Assembly (NCBI RefSeq): GCF_014204515.1
Contig: NZ_JACHLI010000038.1
Span: 3,080 to 67,079, forward strand
DNA: 64,000 bases
Source: Pseudomonas nitroreducens
GTDB lineage: Bacteria; Pseudomonadota; Gammaproteobacteria; Pseudomonadales; Pseudomonadaceae
Direction of reading: 5' to 3'
Part shown: positions 51,561 to 61,554 of the stretch, in pieces
How the letters are laid out: every line of letters begins with the position of its first letter
How positions within the stretch are numbered: the first letter of the stretch is position 1
Program-made: the position numbers and the translations under genes
The notes under the pieces: model-generated
What the model saw: only the letters and a program-made list of their open reading frames with translations
What the model was told of the DNA's origin: nothing
The model's database searches: none

Positions 51561-51655
51561 GTAGGATGGGCCGGGCGGCGTTTCGCGAGCTTGCGATACC
51601 CATCACCCAGCGGTGCCGGGATCGATGGGTATCGCTTCGCTCCACGCCATCCTAC
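51561..51655. repeat. Long GTAGGATGGG palindrome (family B)
   Basis: GTAGGATGGGCCGGGCGGCG...GATACCCAT mirrored by ATGGGTATCGCTTCGCTCCA...CCATCCTAC, between glxR and hyi. The left arm has drifted from the right arm in the middle. Confidence 0.8.
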
Positions 51656-51667
51656 GAAGTGAGTCGG

Positions 51668-52450
51668 TCACACCACGTTGTGGCTCTTCAGCCAGCCGAG
51701 GCCGGCTTCGGTGGTGGTCCTGGGCTTGTATTCGCAGCCGACCCAGCCGCGGTAGCCGATGCGGTCCAGGTGGTCGAACAGGAAGCGGTAGTTGATCTCG
51801 CCGGTGCCCGGCTCGTGGCGGCCGGGGTTGTCGGCCAGCTGCACGTGGTTGATCGCGGCGAGGTTCTTCTCGATGGTCCGCGCCAGGTCACCTTCCATGA
51901 TCTGCATGTGGTAGATGTCGTACTGCAGGAACAGATTGGCGCTGCCGACCTTCTCGCGGATGTCCTGGGCCTGCTGGGTGGTCTGCAGGTAGAAGCCGGG
52001 AATGTCGATCGTGTTGATCATTTCCATGACCAGCTTGATGCCCGCGGCTTCGAGCTTGCCCGCCGCGTACTCCAGGTTGTTCAGGAAGGTGTTCTCGATG
52101 GTCGCGCAGTCATGGCCCTGCGGACGGATGCCGGCCAGGCAGTTGACCTGGGTGTTGCCCAGGACCTTGGCGTAGGCGATGGCCTTGTCGACGCCGGCGC
52201 GGAATTCCTCGACGCGATCCGGGTGGCAGGCGATGCCGCGCTCGCCCTTGGCCCAGTCGCCGGCAGGCAGGTTGAACAGCACTTGTTCGAGCTGGTTGGC
52301 GTCCAGGCGGGCCTTGATCACCTCGGCCTCGACGTCATACGGAAACAGGTACTCGACACCGCTGAAACCGGCGCGCGCGGCGGCTTCGAAACGGTCGAGG
52401 AAGTCCACCTCGGTGAACAGCATGGACAGGTTGGCGCAGAAACGGGGCAT
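51668..52450 (-). CDS. hyi: Hydroxypyruvate isomerase
   Basis: A 260-residue TIM-barrel enzyme that interconverts hydroxypyruvate and tartronate semialdehyde. LSMLFTEVDFLDRFEAAARAGFSGVEYLFPYD at the start, MEMINTIDIPGFYL (metal-binding Glu), FLQYDIYHMQIMEGDL and HVQLADNPGRHEPGTGEINY (metal-binding Asp/His/Glu region) and VGCEYKP are typical of Hyi. ATG 52450 has AGGAGTG six bases upstream; the frame extension to 52543 is not needed. It lies 132 bases after gcl on the same strand. Confidence 0.95.
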   Translation of the reverse strand: MPRFCANLSMLFTEVDFLDRFEAAARAGFSGVEYLFPYDVEAEVIKARLDANQLEQVLFNLPAGDWAKGERGIACHPDRVEEFRAGVDKAIAYAKVLGNTQVNCLAGIRPQGHDCATIENTFLNNLEYAAGKLEAAGIKLVMEMINTIDIPGFYLQTTQQAQDIREKVGSANLFLQYDIYHMQIMEGDLARTIEKNLAAINHVQLADNPGRHEPGTGEINYRFLFDHLDRIGYRGWVGCEYKPRTTTEAGLGWLKSHNVV

Positions 52451-52582
52451 GGGGTCACTCCTGTTGAACGGGTGGTGCGTGGCGCTCGGCTTCTTCGTGA
52501 AAGAGAGCAGGGGGTGGGGGACTCCCCGCCAGGAAATGTCCACCCCCAGCTCCTCCCCGCAGGGAGGAGTCGTGCGGTTCTG

Positions 52583-54358
<1,776 letters not shown>

Positions 54359-54384
54359 ATTTTGTTCCTCGGTTCTTATACTGA

Positions 54385-54618
54385 TTGTGTACAAAAGTTG
54401 AGGCGATTCTAGGCAGGCAATTCGACGAAGGTCAAGACGGGTTGTATACGAGGGACTGAGCGGTCATTTTTCCATGAAAGCCTTCTATTACGCTGCTTTG
54501 CGCGAAAACCTGAGCGCAGGGTCAAACTATCGTTTGAAAAAATGTATACAAAAATAGATGTGAATTGTCCTTTTAAGTTGCTTTGAGTGAGACCTTCGGC
54601 TACTAGATTGCGTACAGA
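54385..54618. promoter_or_regulatory. Repeated TGTATACA-like operators, gcl / glcG-like
   Basis: Four related sites lie in the divergent promoter: TTGTGTACAAA (54385), TTGTATACGA (54442), AATGTATACAAA (54541) and TTGCGTACAGA (54608). All fit TTGTRTACAA. A further CTGTGTACAG lies at 56180, near the TetR-family gene. The shared motif suggests one regulator for all three promoters, most simply that TetR-family protein. The region is AT-rich and contains no gene. Confidence 0.5.
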
Positions 54619-54704
54619 TTTCTGATACGCGTGTGCGCAGCTTTTATCCGTGCGCATGCCGTGGCCCCGACTTGTCCACCTATCAACTTGAAGAGGAAAA
54701 CCTC

Positions 54705-55136
54705 ATGAGCATCCTGAGTCTGGAAACCGCCCTGGACATCACTCGCCACGCCCTGGTCGCCAGCCGCGAGCTGTCCACCGCGCCACTGACCATCGCTGTG
54801 CTGGATGCCGGCGGGCACCTGCTGAGCCTGCAGCGCGAGGATGGGGCGAGCATGCTTCGTCCGCAGATCGCCATCGGCAAGGCATGGGGCGCGGTAGCGC
54901 TGGGCAAGTCGTCGCGAGTGCTCGCGGCGGACGCTCAGCAGCGGCCGTCGTTCATCGCTGCGGTGAACACCCTGGCGCAAGGCAACGTGGTGCCCGCACC
55001 GGGCGGTGTGCTGATCCGCAATTCGGCCAATGAAGTGATAGGCGCCATCGGTATCAGCGGCGACGCCTCGGACATCGACGAGCAATGCGCGATCCGTGGC
55101 GTGCAGGCGCTGGGGCTGGTGGCGGACGCGGGCTGA
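54705..55136 (+). CDS. GlcG/HbpS-like heme-binding domain protein
   Basis: A 143-residue protein of the GlcG/HbpS family (DUF336). LSLETALDITRHALVASREL, then LTIAVLDAGGHLLSLQREDGAS, AIGKAWGAVALG and GGVLIRNSANEVIGAIGISGDASDIDEQCAIRG give the full fold. GlcG-like genes accompany glycolate and glyoxylate operons, but their job is not settled. ATG 54705 has AAGAGGA upstream; no signal peptide is seen. Divergent from gcl across 346 bases with shared TGTATACA-like sites, so the two are probably induced together. Confidence 0.88.
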   Translation: MSILSLETALDITRHALVASRELSTAPLTIAVLDAGGHLLSLQREDGASMLRPQIAIGKAWGAVALGKSSRVLAADAQQRPSFIAAVNTLAQGNVVPAPGGVLIRNSANEVIGAIGISGDASDIDEQCAIRGVQALGLVADAG

Positions 55137-55209
55137 TCGGGGAGGGTGTAGCGCGCACTTCACCGTGCACTTGCCCCGCTTCTACAGGATATTTCTGCGC
55201 TCTTGCCGG

Positions 55210-55344
55210 CCCTCACCCTCACCCTAACCCTCTCCCAAGGGGAGAGGGCCCGTTCGGCGCAGGGAGAACCCACAACATCAGCCGGCACGTTCTGCCCCCT
55301 CTCCCTCAGGAGCGGGGCGCGCAGCCAGGGCTGGGGTGAGGGGG
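55210..55344. repeat. MITE-like palindromic element (family C)
   Basis: Begins CCTCACCCTCACCCTAACCC and ends GGGCTGGGGTGAGGG. The interior (GTTCGGCGCAGG ... ACATCAGCCGGCAC) matches the copy at 25948-26064, with a changed right hairpin. Confidence 0.8.
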
Positions 55345-55401
55345 AGCTCAGCTCCGGACATTCCGGAGACGTGAGTTGCTCCTGCGGGCGCAGCTTTACG
55401 C

Positions 55402-56058
55402 TCAGATCGACAACGGCCGCAGTCGCCCCTGCGGCTTGTTCTCGCCACTGCCGTTATCCGGCGCAGTGCCACGCAGCACCAGGCGGGTGATGGTCTCGGT
55501 GGCCGCCTCGAAATCCGCATCGCTGAGGCTGGTCTTGCCGGTGACCATGGAAATCTGCCAGTCGAAATCGGCGTAGGTCTGGGTCGCCGCCCAGATAGTG
55601 AACAGCAGGTGATGCGGGTCCACCGGCGCCAGCAGGCCGCGGTCGATCCAGCTCTGCAGGCAGGCGATGTTGCGTTGCGCCTGGGCATTCAGCTCGTCCA
55701 GGTATTCCTTGGGCAGGTGCGGCGCGCCATGCATCAGTTCGCTGGCGAATACCTTGGACGCGTGCGGCAGCTCCTGGGAAATCCTCACCTTGGAGCGGAT
55801 ATAGGCGCGCAGCGCCTCGCTCGGCTCATCGTCCTCGCGAAACGGCGCGGAAGCCTGCAGCAGCGGCTCGACCACGCTTTCCAGCACGCAGCGGTAGAGG
55901 TTTTCCTTGGACTGGAAGTAGTAGTAGACGTTGGGCTTGGGCAGCCCGGCGCGCGCGGCGATGTCGCTGGTCTTGGTCGCCGCGAACCCCTTCTCGGCGA
56001 ATTCCTCGCTGGCGGCGCGCAGGATCAGGCGCCGGTTACGCTCGCGAATGCTGGTCAT
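55402..56058 (-). CDS. TetR-family regulator, RutR-like
   Basis: A 218-residue repressor. The N-terminal helix-turn-helix reads LILRAASEEFAEKGFAATKTSDIAARAGLPKPNVYYYFQSKENLY. The C-terminal domain (LRAYIRSKVRISQELPHASKVFASELMHGAPHL, then LAPVDPHHLLFTIWAATQTYADFDWQISMVTG) closely resembles RutR, which senses pyrimidines and also controls purine breakdown genes in E. coli. Between gcl/glcG-like and moaA, so it is the likely regulator of glyoxylate genes, perhaps sensing a purine or pyrimidine signal. ATG 56058 is chosen because the upstream frame to 56253 is unlike the family. Confidence 0.92.
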   Translation of the reverse strand: MTSIRERNRRLILRAASEEFAEKGFAATKTSDIAARAGLPKPNVYYYFQSKENLYRCVLESVVEPLLQASAPFREDDEPSEALRAYIRSKVRISQELPHASKVFASELMHGAPHLPKEYLDELNAQAQRNIACLQSWIDRGLLAPVDPHHLLFTIWAATQTYADFDWQISMVTGKTSLSDADFEAATETITRLVLRGTAPDNGSGENKPQGRLRPLSI

Positions 56059-56179
56059 TGGCTGGTCTTCTTTCTTGTATTGCGTGGTCGCCCAACGGGG
56101 CCGGGCATGGTAGCACCGGGCTTCGGAGGCCCTCAACTGAGGCGCCTGTACGCATTTTCCTGACTCACGGGTCGGTTTT

Positions 56180-56189
56180 CTGTGTACAG
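56180..56189. promoter_or_regulatory. TGTRTACA-like site near the TetR gene
   Basis: CTGTGTACAG lies about 120 bases before the TetR-family start and resembles the sites at 54385-54618. It would allow autoregulation. Confidence 0.35.
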
Positions 56190-56258
56190 CGACGAACTTC
56201 TGCGGTATTTCTAGCGCACTTTCGTTCGGCACCTGCCATCCGGAACTGCCCACTGCCC

Positions 56259-57254
56259 ATGCCTGATTCCCAGCTGGTCGACCCCTTCGGTCGACGCATC
56301 ACCTACCTGCGCCTGTCGGTCACCGACCGCTGCGACTTCCGCTGCACCTACTGCATGAGCGAAGACATGCAGTTCCTGCCGCGCGACCAGGTATTGAGCC
56401 TGGAAGAACTCGAAGCCGTCGCCGATGCCTTCATCGGCCTGGGCGTGAAGCGCATCCGCATCACCGGCGGCGAGCCGCTGGTACGCAAGGGCCTGACCAG
56501 TCTGCTGGCGAAGCTGGGCGCGCGCGCGGAACTGGACGATCTCTCCATCACCACCAATGGCTCGCAATTGCGCGAGCGTGCGGCCGAGCTGCGCGCTGCC
56601 GGCGTACGCCGCCTGAACATCAGCCTGGACTCGCTGCGCCGCGAGCGCTTCGCCGCCTTCATCCGCTCCGACAAGCTGGAGCAGGTGCTCGACGGAATCG
56701 ACGCCGCCCGCGAAGCCGGCTTCGCGCGCATCAAGCTCAATGCCGTGGTGCAGAAAGGCCGCAACGACGACGAAGTCTGCGACCTGGTGGCCTTCGCGCT
56801 GGAGAAGGGCATCGATATCAGCTTCATCGAGGAGATGCCGCTGGGCAGCGTCAGCAGCCACGAGCGCAAGCAGACCCTGTGCAGCAGCGACGAAGTCCGC
56901 GCGCAGCTCGCCGAACGCTGGCAATTGCTGCCGACGCCCGAGCGTAGCGGCGGGCCGTCGCGCTACTACCGCATCGACGGCTACGCCAGCCGCATCGGCT
57001 TCATTTCTCCGCACAGCCACAACTTCTGCGGCGACTGCAATCGCGTGCGGGTGACCGCCGAAGGCAAGCTGGTGCTCTGCCTCGGCCACGAGGGCGCGCT
57101 GGACCTGCGCCAGTTGCTGCGCGAACACCCCGGCGACAGCGCGCGCCTGCGCGAGGCGCTGATGCAGGCGCTGCAGCTCAAGCCCGAGCGCCATCATTTC
57201 GAAGCCGACCAGCAGGTGCAGGTGCTGCGCTTCATGAGCATGACCGGCGGCTGA
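56259..57254 (+). CDS. moaA: GTP 3',8-cyclase MoaA
   Basis: A 331-residue radical SAM enzyme that begins molybdenum cofactor synthesis by rearranging GTP. The radical SAM cluster cysteines are in CDFRCTYC near residue 27, the SAM-binding GGEP in RITGGEPLVRKG, and the second cluster in NFCGDCNRVRVTAEGKLVLCLG. The C-terminus ends MTGG, the conserved double glycine needed for catalysis. ATG 56259 has no strong ribosome site but matches MoaA starts (LVDPFGRRITYLRLSVTDRC). P. aeruginosa has two moaA copies; the one in this neighbourhood is called moaA2. It stands apart from other moa genes. Confidence 0.95.
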   Translation: MPDSQLVDPFGRRITYLRLSVTDRCDFRCTYCMSEDMQFLPRDQVLSLEELEAVADAFIGLGVKRIRITGGEPLVRKGLTSLLAKLGARAELDDLSITTNGSQLRERAAELRAAGVRRLNISLDSLRRERFAAFIRSDKLEQVLDGIDAAREAGFARIKLNAVVQKGRNDDEVCDLVAFALEKGIDISFIEEMPLGSVSSHERKQTLCSSDEVRAQLAERWQLLPTPERSGGPSRYYRIDGYASRIGFISPHSHNFCGDCNRVRVTAEGKLVLCLGHEGALDLRQLLREHPGDSARLREALMQALQLKPERHHFEADQQVQVLRFMSMTGG

Positions 57255-57318
57255 GTCCGCCACGGCGGGTTGCCTGACCCGTCCGACAGAACAACAACAA
57301 CGTCACAAGGAGAGTCGT

Positions 57319-58137
57319 TTGAAGCTCAAGGCCTTCTGCTGGGCGCTCGCCAGCACCCTTTCAACAAGCGCCATGGCGCAGACCTACGTGGTCGGCGTCG
57401 AGAACCTCGCCTTCGCCCCGCACTACAGCACCGACGCACAGGGCAACTACCAGGGTTTCGCCCGCGAACTGCTGGACCTGTTCGCCGGCAGCAGCGGCAT
57501 CGCCCTGGAGTACCGCCCGCTGCCGGTGGATGCACTGCTGCCGGCGCTGCTGTCCGGCCAGGTCGATCTCAAGTACCCCGACAACCCCAACTGGGCGCCG
57601 GAACAGAAGGCGGGAAAAACCCTGCGCTACAGCCAGCCGGTTACCCAGTACGTCGACGGTGTGCTGGTAGCGCCGGAGCGGCTGGGGCAGGGCGTCGGTG
57701 CGCTGAAGACGCTGGCGCTGGTGGAAGGCTGGACGCCGCGCGGCTACGAGCAGCAGGTGCAGGCCGGGCAGATCGGCGTCGCCCCCAGCGCCGACCTCAA
57801 GCAGATGATGCATAGCGCCCTGAAGAAGCAGGCCGACGGCGTCTACTTCAACGTGGTGGTCGCCACCTTTTACCTCGACAACATCCGCGCCAAGCCGGGC
57901 GCGCTGGTGTTCGATCCGTCACTGCCGCACACCCGCAGCGCTTTCCACCTGTCCACGCTCAGGCACGGCGAGCTGGTCGAGCGCTTCGACCGCTTCCTCG
58001 TCGATCACGCCGGTGAGGTGGCCGCACTCAAGGCCAGGTACGGCGTCGAGGCCAGCCTGGATTCCGAGCACCTGGGCGTCGAGCAGTGGAAAGTCGACTT
58101 CCTCGAACGCCAGAAAGCCAAACAGAAGTCGCCCTGA
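57319..58137 (+). CDS. Periplasmic amino-acid-type binding protein
   Basis: A 272-residue protein with the SBP_bac_3 fold. Residues 1-20 form a signal peptide (ending AMA before QTYVVGVENLAFAPHYS). FARELLDLFAGSSGIALEYRPLPVDALLPALLSGQVDLKYPDNPNW follows the pattern of family 3 binding proteins, with an unusual DLKYPDNPNW in place of the common D-x-I-x-x-x-x-T. It starts with TTG; AAGGAGA lies seven bases before it. No permease is adjacent. A gene like this follows moaA2 in P. aeruginosa as well. It could be a solute sensor or enzyme-like variant rather than a transporter part. Confidence 0.82.
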   Translation: MKLKAFCWALASTLSTSAMAQTYVVGVENLAFAPHYSTDAQGNYQGFARELLDLFAGSSGIALEYRPLPVDALLPALLSGQVDLKYPDNPNWAPEQKAGKTLRYSQPVTQYVDGVLVAPERLGQGVGALKTLALVEGWTPRGYEQQVQAGQIGVAPSADLKQMMHSALKKQADGVYFNVVVATFYLDNIRAKPGALVFDPSLPHTRSAFHLSTLRHGELVERFDRFLVDHAGEVAALKARYGVEASLDSEHLGVEQWKVDFLERQKAKQKSP

Positions 58138-58196
58138 GCCGCCTTCTTCCCTAGAATCGCCGCTGCCGTTCGCGCGCCAGCCGTAGGGAGGATGAA

Positions 58197-58532
58197 GTGC
58201 GCCGCGCTTTGTTCATCTGCAGCCGCAATCGCTTGCGCAGCCCCACCGCCGAAACCGTCTTCGCCAGCTGGCCGGAGGTCGAGAGCGACTCCGCCGGGCT
58301 GGCGCCGGACGCCGAAGTGCCGCTGAGCGCCGAACAACTGGAATGGGCCGACCTGGTCTTCGTCATGGAGCGCCGGCACCGGCAGGCGCTGCTGCGCCGC
58401 TTCCCCGCCGCCATGCGCGGCAAGCGCCTGGTGTGCCTGGACATCCCCGACGACTACGCCTATCTGCAGCCCGAACTGGTGCTCCTGCTGGAACGCAAGG
58501 TCGGGCCCTTGCTTGGCGTGGAGCGGGCATGA
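58197..58532 (+). CDS. Small protein tyrosine phosphatase-like protein
   Basis: A 111-residue protein related to low-molecular-weight phosphotyrosine phosphatases (COG4551 type). The N-terminal loop LFICSRNRLRSPTAE carries the C-x5-R-S/T phosphate loop (Cys 9, Arg 15 by the C-x5-R count RNRLR), and DIPDDYAYLQPELV near the end supplies the Asp pair of the family. It is much shorter than classical LMW phosphatases. GTG start with GGGAGGA seven bases upstream. The next gene overlaps by four bases, so they are coupled. Confidence 0.82.
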   Translation: MRRALFICSRNRLRSPTAETVFASWPEVESDSAGLAPDAEVPLSAEQLEWADLVFVMERRHRQALLRRFPAAMRGKRLVCLDIPDDYAYLQPELVLLLERKVGPLLGVERA

Positions 58533-59014
58533 GCGAGATCCGCATCGCGCTGCGCGACGGCGTCCTGGTCTGTCCCGGTTTCCGCATCCAGGCTCAGCCC
58601 GAACCCTCGCTGGCCATCGATGGCGACCTGCTCTGGGCGCTGGAGCAGCCGCAGTGGTGCGAACTTGCCGTATCGCTGGAAGAGCGCGACGGTATTTGCT
58701 GGATCGCGCCTCTGCCGCTGGCGCAGCAGGGTGGCTTCGATCCGCAGCGGGTAATCGGCTGGCGCGACGAGCCGGTGCGCATCGAACAGCCCGCAGGCGT
58801 CGAGGATGCCGAAGCCGCCATCCACTGGTGGCGCGGCGGCACGGTCGAGGATGTGCGCGGGCGTATCAGCCACCATCCCTGGGGGCGTCTGCTGCGGCTC
58901 GAAGGGCCGGGTATCGCGGCCGAACACATTCTCTTTCCACGCGAGCACGCCTGCGTCTACTTCGGCCATCTCGATACCGACTGGCGTCGCCTGCGCTTCG
59001 AACCGCTCGCCTGA
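58529..59014 (+). CDS. Conserved protein of unknown function
   Basis: A 161-residue soluble protein that I do not recognise. It has many Trp and Gly residues (LLWALEQPQWCEL, GWRDEPVRI, AAIHWWRGGTVEDVRG, HHPWGRLLRLEGPG) and looks beta-rich. No signal peptide or membrane segment. It is translated by overlap (ATGA) with the phosphatase-like gene before it, so a shared function is likely. Confidence 0.7.
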   Translation: MSEIRIALRDGVLVCPGFRIQAQPEPSLAIDGDLLWALEQPQWCELAVSLEERDGICWIAPLPLAQQGGFDPQRVIGWRDEPVRIEQPAGVEDAEAAIHWWRGGTVEDVRGRISHHPWGRLLRLEGPGIAAEHILFPREHACVYFGHLDTDWRRLRFEPLA

Positions 59015-59086
59015 CGCCACAACTTTGCGGAACCGAAGCGGGAGGGTCGCAGCCTAAATCTGCACTGTCCCAGCGAGGTGCCTTGC

Positions 59087-60049
59087 ATGGCCACGGAAAA
59101 ACCTCCCGCACGCGGTGGTGTGCGTGCCAAGCCGAGCGCGTCGAGCGCGAAGAAGTCCGCTCCGCGCAATCCTTCCCGCAGCTCAAAAGCCGCTAGTGAC
59201 ACGGCGGACGAACTCTCCGCCGAGGAGCGCCGCAAGGTCGAGAAAAGCCAGCCGCCGCGCGCGTTGGTGCTGCATGAAGTCATCCGCCTGCAGGGCAATC
59301 ACGAACTGGAGCGCACCCTGGCCGCGCTCTGGTGGTCGGCACTGGCCGCCGGGCTGACCATCGGTCTGTCGCTGATGGCCATGGGGCTGTTCCGTGCGCG
59401 GCTGCCGGAGCACGACATGGCGGTGATCACCACCAGCCTCGGCTACCCGGTGGGCTTTCTGGCGATCATCCTGGCGCGCCAGCAACTGTTCACCGAGAAC
59501 ACCCTGACGGCGGTGCTGCCGGTGATGAGTGAGCCAACGCTGGAAAAATTCGGCCAATTGCTGCGCCTATGGTCGGTGGTGCTGGCGGGCAATATCGTCG
59601 GCGCGCTGCTGTTCGCCTACGGCATGCTGCACCTGCCGATCTTCGATACCCAGGTGGACCAGGCCTTCCTCGACATCGGCCGCGAGGTGATGAAGAACGA
59701 CCACTGGCAGATGTTCTCCAAGGGCATCGTCTCCGGCTGGATGATCGCTACCATGGTCTGGCTTGTGCCGGCGGCGGAAAACGCCAAGGTGTGGATCATC
59801 TTCCTGGTCACCTACCTGATGGCGCTGGGCAGTTTCAGTCACATCGTGGTGGGCACCTGCGAGGTCGGTTACCTGATGTTCGCCGGCGAGGTCGGGCTGG
59901 CCGCGTTCATCCTCGACTTCGCCCTGCCGACGCTGGTGGGCAATATCGTCGGCGGCAGCCTGATCTTCGCCCTGATGAGCCATGCCCAGGTGCGCAGCGA
60001 TACCTCATCGCCGCCGGAAAAAGTCCCGCAAAAGAAAACGGCGCCCTGA
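59087..60049 (+). CDS. Formate/nitrite transporter-family protein
   Basis: A 320-residue inner-membrane protein of the FNT family, nearer to YfdC than to FocA. A basic hydrophilic N-terminus of about 75 residues (rich in Lys, Ser and Ala) precedes six membrane segments. GYPVGFLAIILARQQLFTENTLTAVLPV is the FNT signature region, and GSFSHIVVGTCEVGYLMFAGE a second hallmark. FNT proteins pass small monovalent anions such as formate or nitrite; YfdC has no proven substrate. ATG 59087 has GAGGTG upstream. Its stop lies inside a terminator hairpin. Confidence 0.9.
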   Translation: MATEKPPARGGVRAKPSASSAKKSAPRNPSRSSKAASDTADELSAEERRKVEKSQPPRALVLHEVIRLQGNHELERTLAALWWSALAAGLTIGLSLMAMGLFRARLPEHDMAVITTSLGYPVGFLAIILARQQLFTENTLTAVLPVMSEPTLEKFGQLLRLWSVVLAGNIVGALLFAYGMLHLPIFDTQVDQAFLDIGREVMKNDHWQMFSKGIVSGWMIATMVWLVPAAENAKVWIIFLVTYLMALGSFSHIVVGTCEVGYLMFAGEVGLAAFILDFALPTLVGNIVGGSLIFALMSHAQVRSDTSSPPEKVPQKKTAP

Positions 60050-60061
60050 GGCGCCGTTTTT
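60035..60061. terminator. Bidirectional terminator FNT / PauB-like
   Basis: AAAACGGCGCC, loop CTGA, GGCGCCGTTTTT between the convergent genes; it overlaps the FNT stop codon. Confidence 0.92.
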
Positions 60062-60084
60062 CTGCGTGCGGTAGACAGCGGGGA

Positions 60085-61368
60085 TCAGATGCCCAGCTTG
60101 TCGCGCATGGTGTAGTACCAGGCGCCGATCGCGGAGAACGGCACCTGGAACATGCGGCCGCCCGGGAAGGGGTAGTGCGGCAGGGTGGCGAAGGCGTCGA
60201 AGCGCTCGGCCTGGCCACGCAGCACTTCGGCCAGCAGCTTGCCGGCCAGGTGGGTGTAGGTCACGCCGTGGCCGGAGCAGCCCTGGGAGTAGTAGATGTT
60301 GTCGCCGATGCGGCCAACTTGCGGCAGACGCGAGAGGGTCAGCAGGAAGTTGCCGGTCCAGGCGAAATCGATCTTCACGTCCTTCAGCTGCGGGAACACC
60401 TTGAGCATCTTCGGACGGATGATCGCCTCGATGTTCGACGGGTCGCGCGCACCGTAGACCACGCCACCACCGAAGATCAGGCGGTTGTCGCCGGTCAGGC
60501 GGTAGTAGTCGAGCAGGTAGTTGCAGTCCTCGACGCAGTAGTCGGTCGGCAGCAGGGACTTGGCCAGGTCGGCGCTCAGCGGCTCGGTGGTGATCACCTG
60601 GGTACCGCACGGCATGGACTTGGAAGCCAGCTCCGGCACCAGGCCGCCGAGGTAGGCGTTACCGGCCACCACGATGAACTTGGCCTTCACGCGGCCCTGC
60701 GGGGTGTGCACCACCGGGTTGGCGCCGCGGTCGATCTTCACCGCCGGGGACTGCTCGTGGATCACGCCGCCCAGGGACTCCACGGCTGCGGCTTCGCCCA
60801 GGGCGAGGTTCAGCGGGTGGATGTGGCCGCCGCTCATGTCGAGCATGCCGCCGACATAGCTGTCGGTGCCGACGACTTCACGGATGCGCTTGGCGTCCAT
60901 CAGTTCCAGCTGGGTGTGGCCGAAGCGCTCCCACAGCTTTTTCTGCGACTCCAGGTGACCCATCTGCTTGGTGCTGAGGGCTGCGAACACGCCGCCGTCC
61001 TTCAGGTCGCACTGGATGTTGTACTTGGCGATGCGCTCGCGAATGATGCGGCCGCCTTCGAAGGCCATGTCGCCCAGCAGCTTGGCTTGCTTGGCGCCGA
61101 CCGTGCGTTCGATGACGTCGATGTCGCGGCTATAGCTGTTGACGATCTGACCGCCGTTGCGGCCCGACGCGCCGAAACCGACCTTGGCGGCTTCCAGCAC
61201 GGTGACCTTGAAGCCGTTTTCCAGCAGGAACAGGGCGGTCGACAGGCCGGTGTAGCCTGCGCCGATCACGCAGACATCGGTTTCCACCTCGCCCTGCAGT
61301 TCAGGACGGGCCGGAACCGGGTTGGCCGAAGCTGCGTAATAGGAAGAGGGGTAGGAGGTGTGCGGCAT
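60085..61368 (-). CDS. Gamma-glutamylputrescine oxidase-like (PauB/PuuB)
   Basis: A 427-residue FAD oxidoreductase of the DAO family. The start SYYAASANPVPARPELQGEVETDVCVIGAGYTGLSTALFLLENG is typical of gamma-glutamylpolyamine oxidases; VGFGASGRNGGQIVNSYSRD and SQGCSGHGVTYTHLAGKLLAE close the FAD site. PauB/PuuB oxidise the gamma-glutamylated polyamine to an aldehyde in putrescine breakdown. P. aeruginosa has several pauB copies, often away from the other pau genes, and I cannot say which this one matches. The upstream gap holds an inverted pair CACTTTTTCAG/CTGAAAAAAGTG at about 61482-61512, possibly an operator or hairpin. Confidence 0.88.
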   Translation of the reverse strand: MPHTSYPSSYYAASANPVPARPELQGEVETDVCVIGAGYTGLSTALFLLENGFKVTVLEAAKVGFGASGRNGGQIVNSYSRDIDVIERTVGAKQAKLLGDMAFEGGRIIRERIAKYNIQCDLKDGGVFAALSTKQMGHLESQKKLWERFGHTQLELMDAKRIREVVGTDSYVGGMLDMSGGHIHPLNLALGEAAAVESLGGVIHEQSPAVKIDRGANPVVHTPQGRVKAKFIVVAGNAYLGGLVPELASKSMPCGTQVITTEPLSADLAKSLLPTDYCVEDCNYLLDYYRLTGDNRLIFGGGVVYGARDPSNIEAIIRPKMLKVFPQLKDVKIDFAWTGNFLLTLSRLPQVGRIGDNIYYSQGCSGHGVTYTHLAGKLLAEVLRGQAERFDAFATLPHYPFPGGRMFQVPFSAIGAWYYTMRDKLGI

Positions 61369-61512
61369 AATGCACCTGTGTTTGTTATTTTTTACGAGAT
61401 GTGCGGATGCTACCTGAGTCGAATCGGGGCGGCTAGTGCCCGTGCAAAATAATTTACGGACGGTCGAACATAAAAAAATTCACTTTTTCAGTGGCTTAGC
61501 TGAAAAAAGTGC

Positions 61513-61540
61513 TTGACGCTCTAAAACGATCGCGTAGAAT
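61513..61540 (+). promoter_or_regulatory. Promoter of tRNA-Val
   Basis: TTGACG (61513-61518) and TAGAAT (61535-61540) are separated by 16 bases, and the tRNA begins 14 bases after the -10 box. A GC-rich stretch GCGCCCC follows the -10, as in stable-RNA promoters under stringent control. Confidence 0.8.
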
Positions 61541-61554
61541 GCGCCCCACACGAC

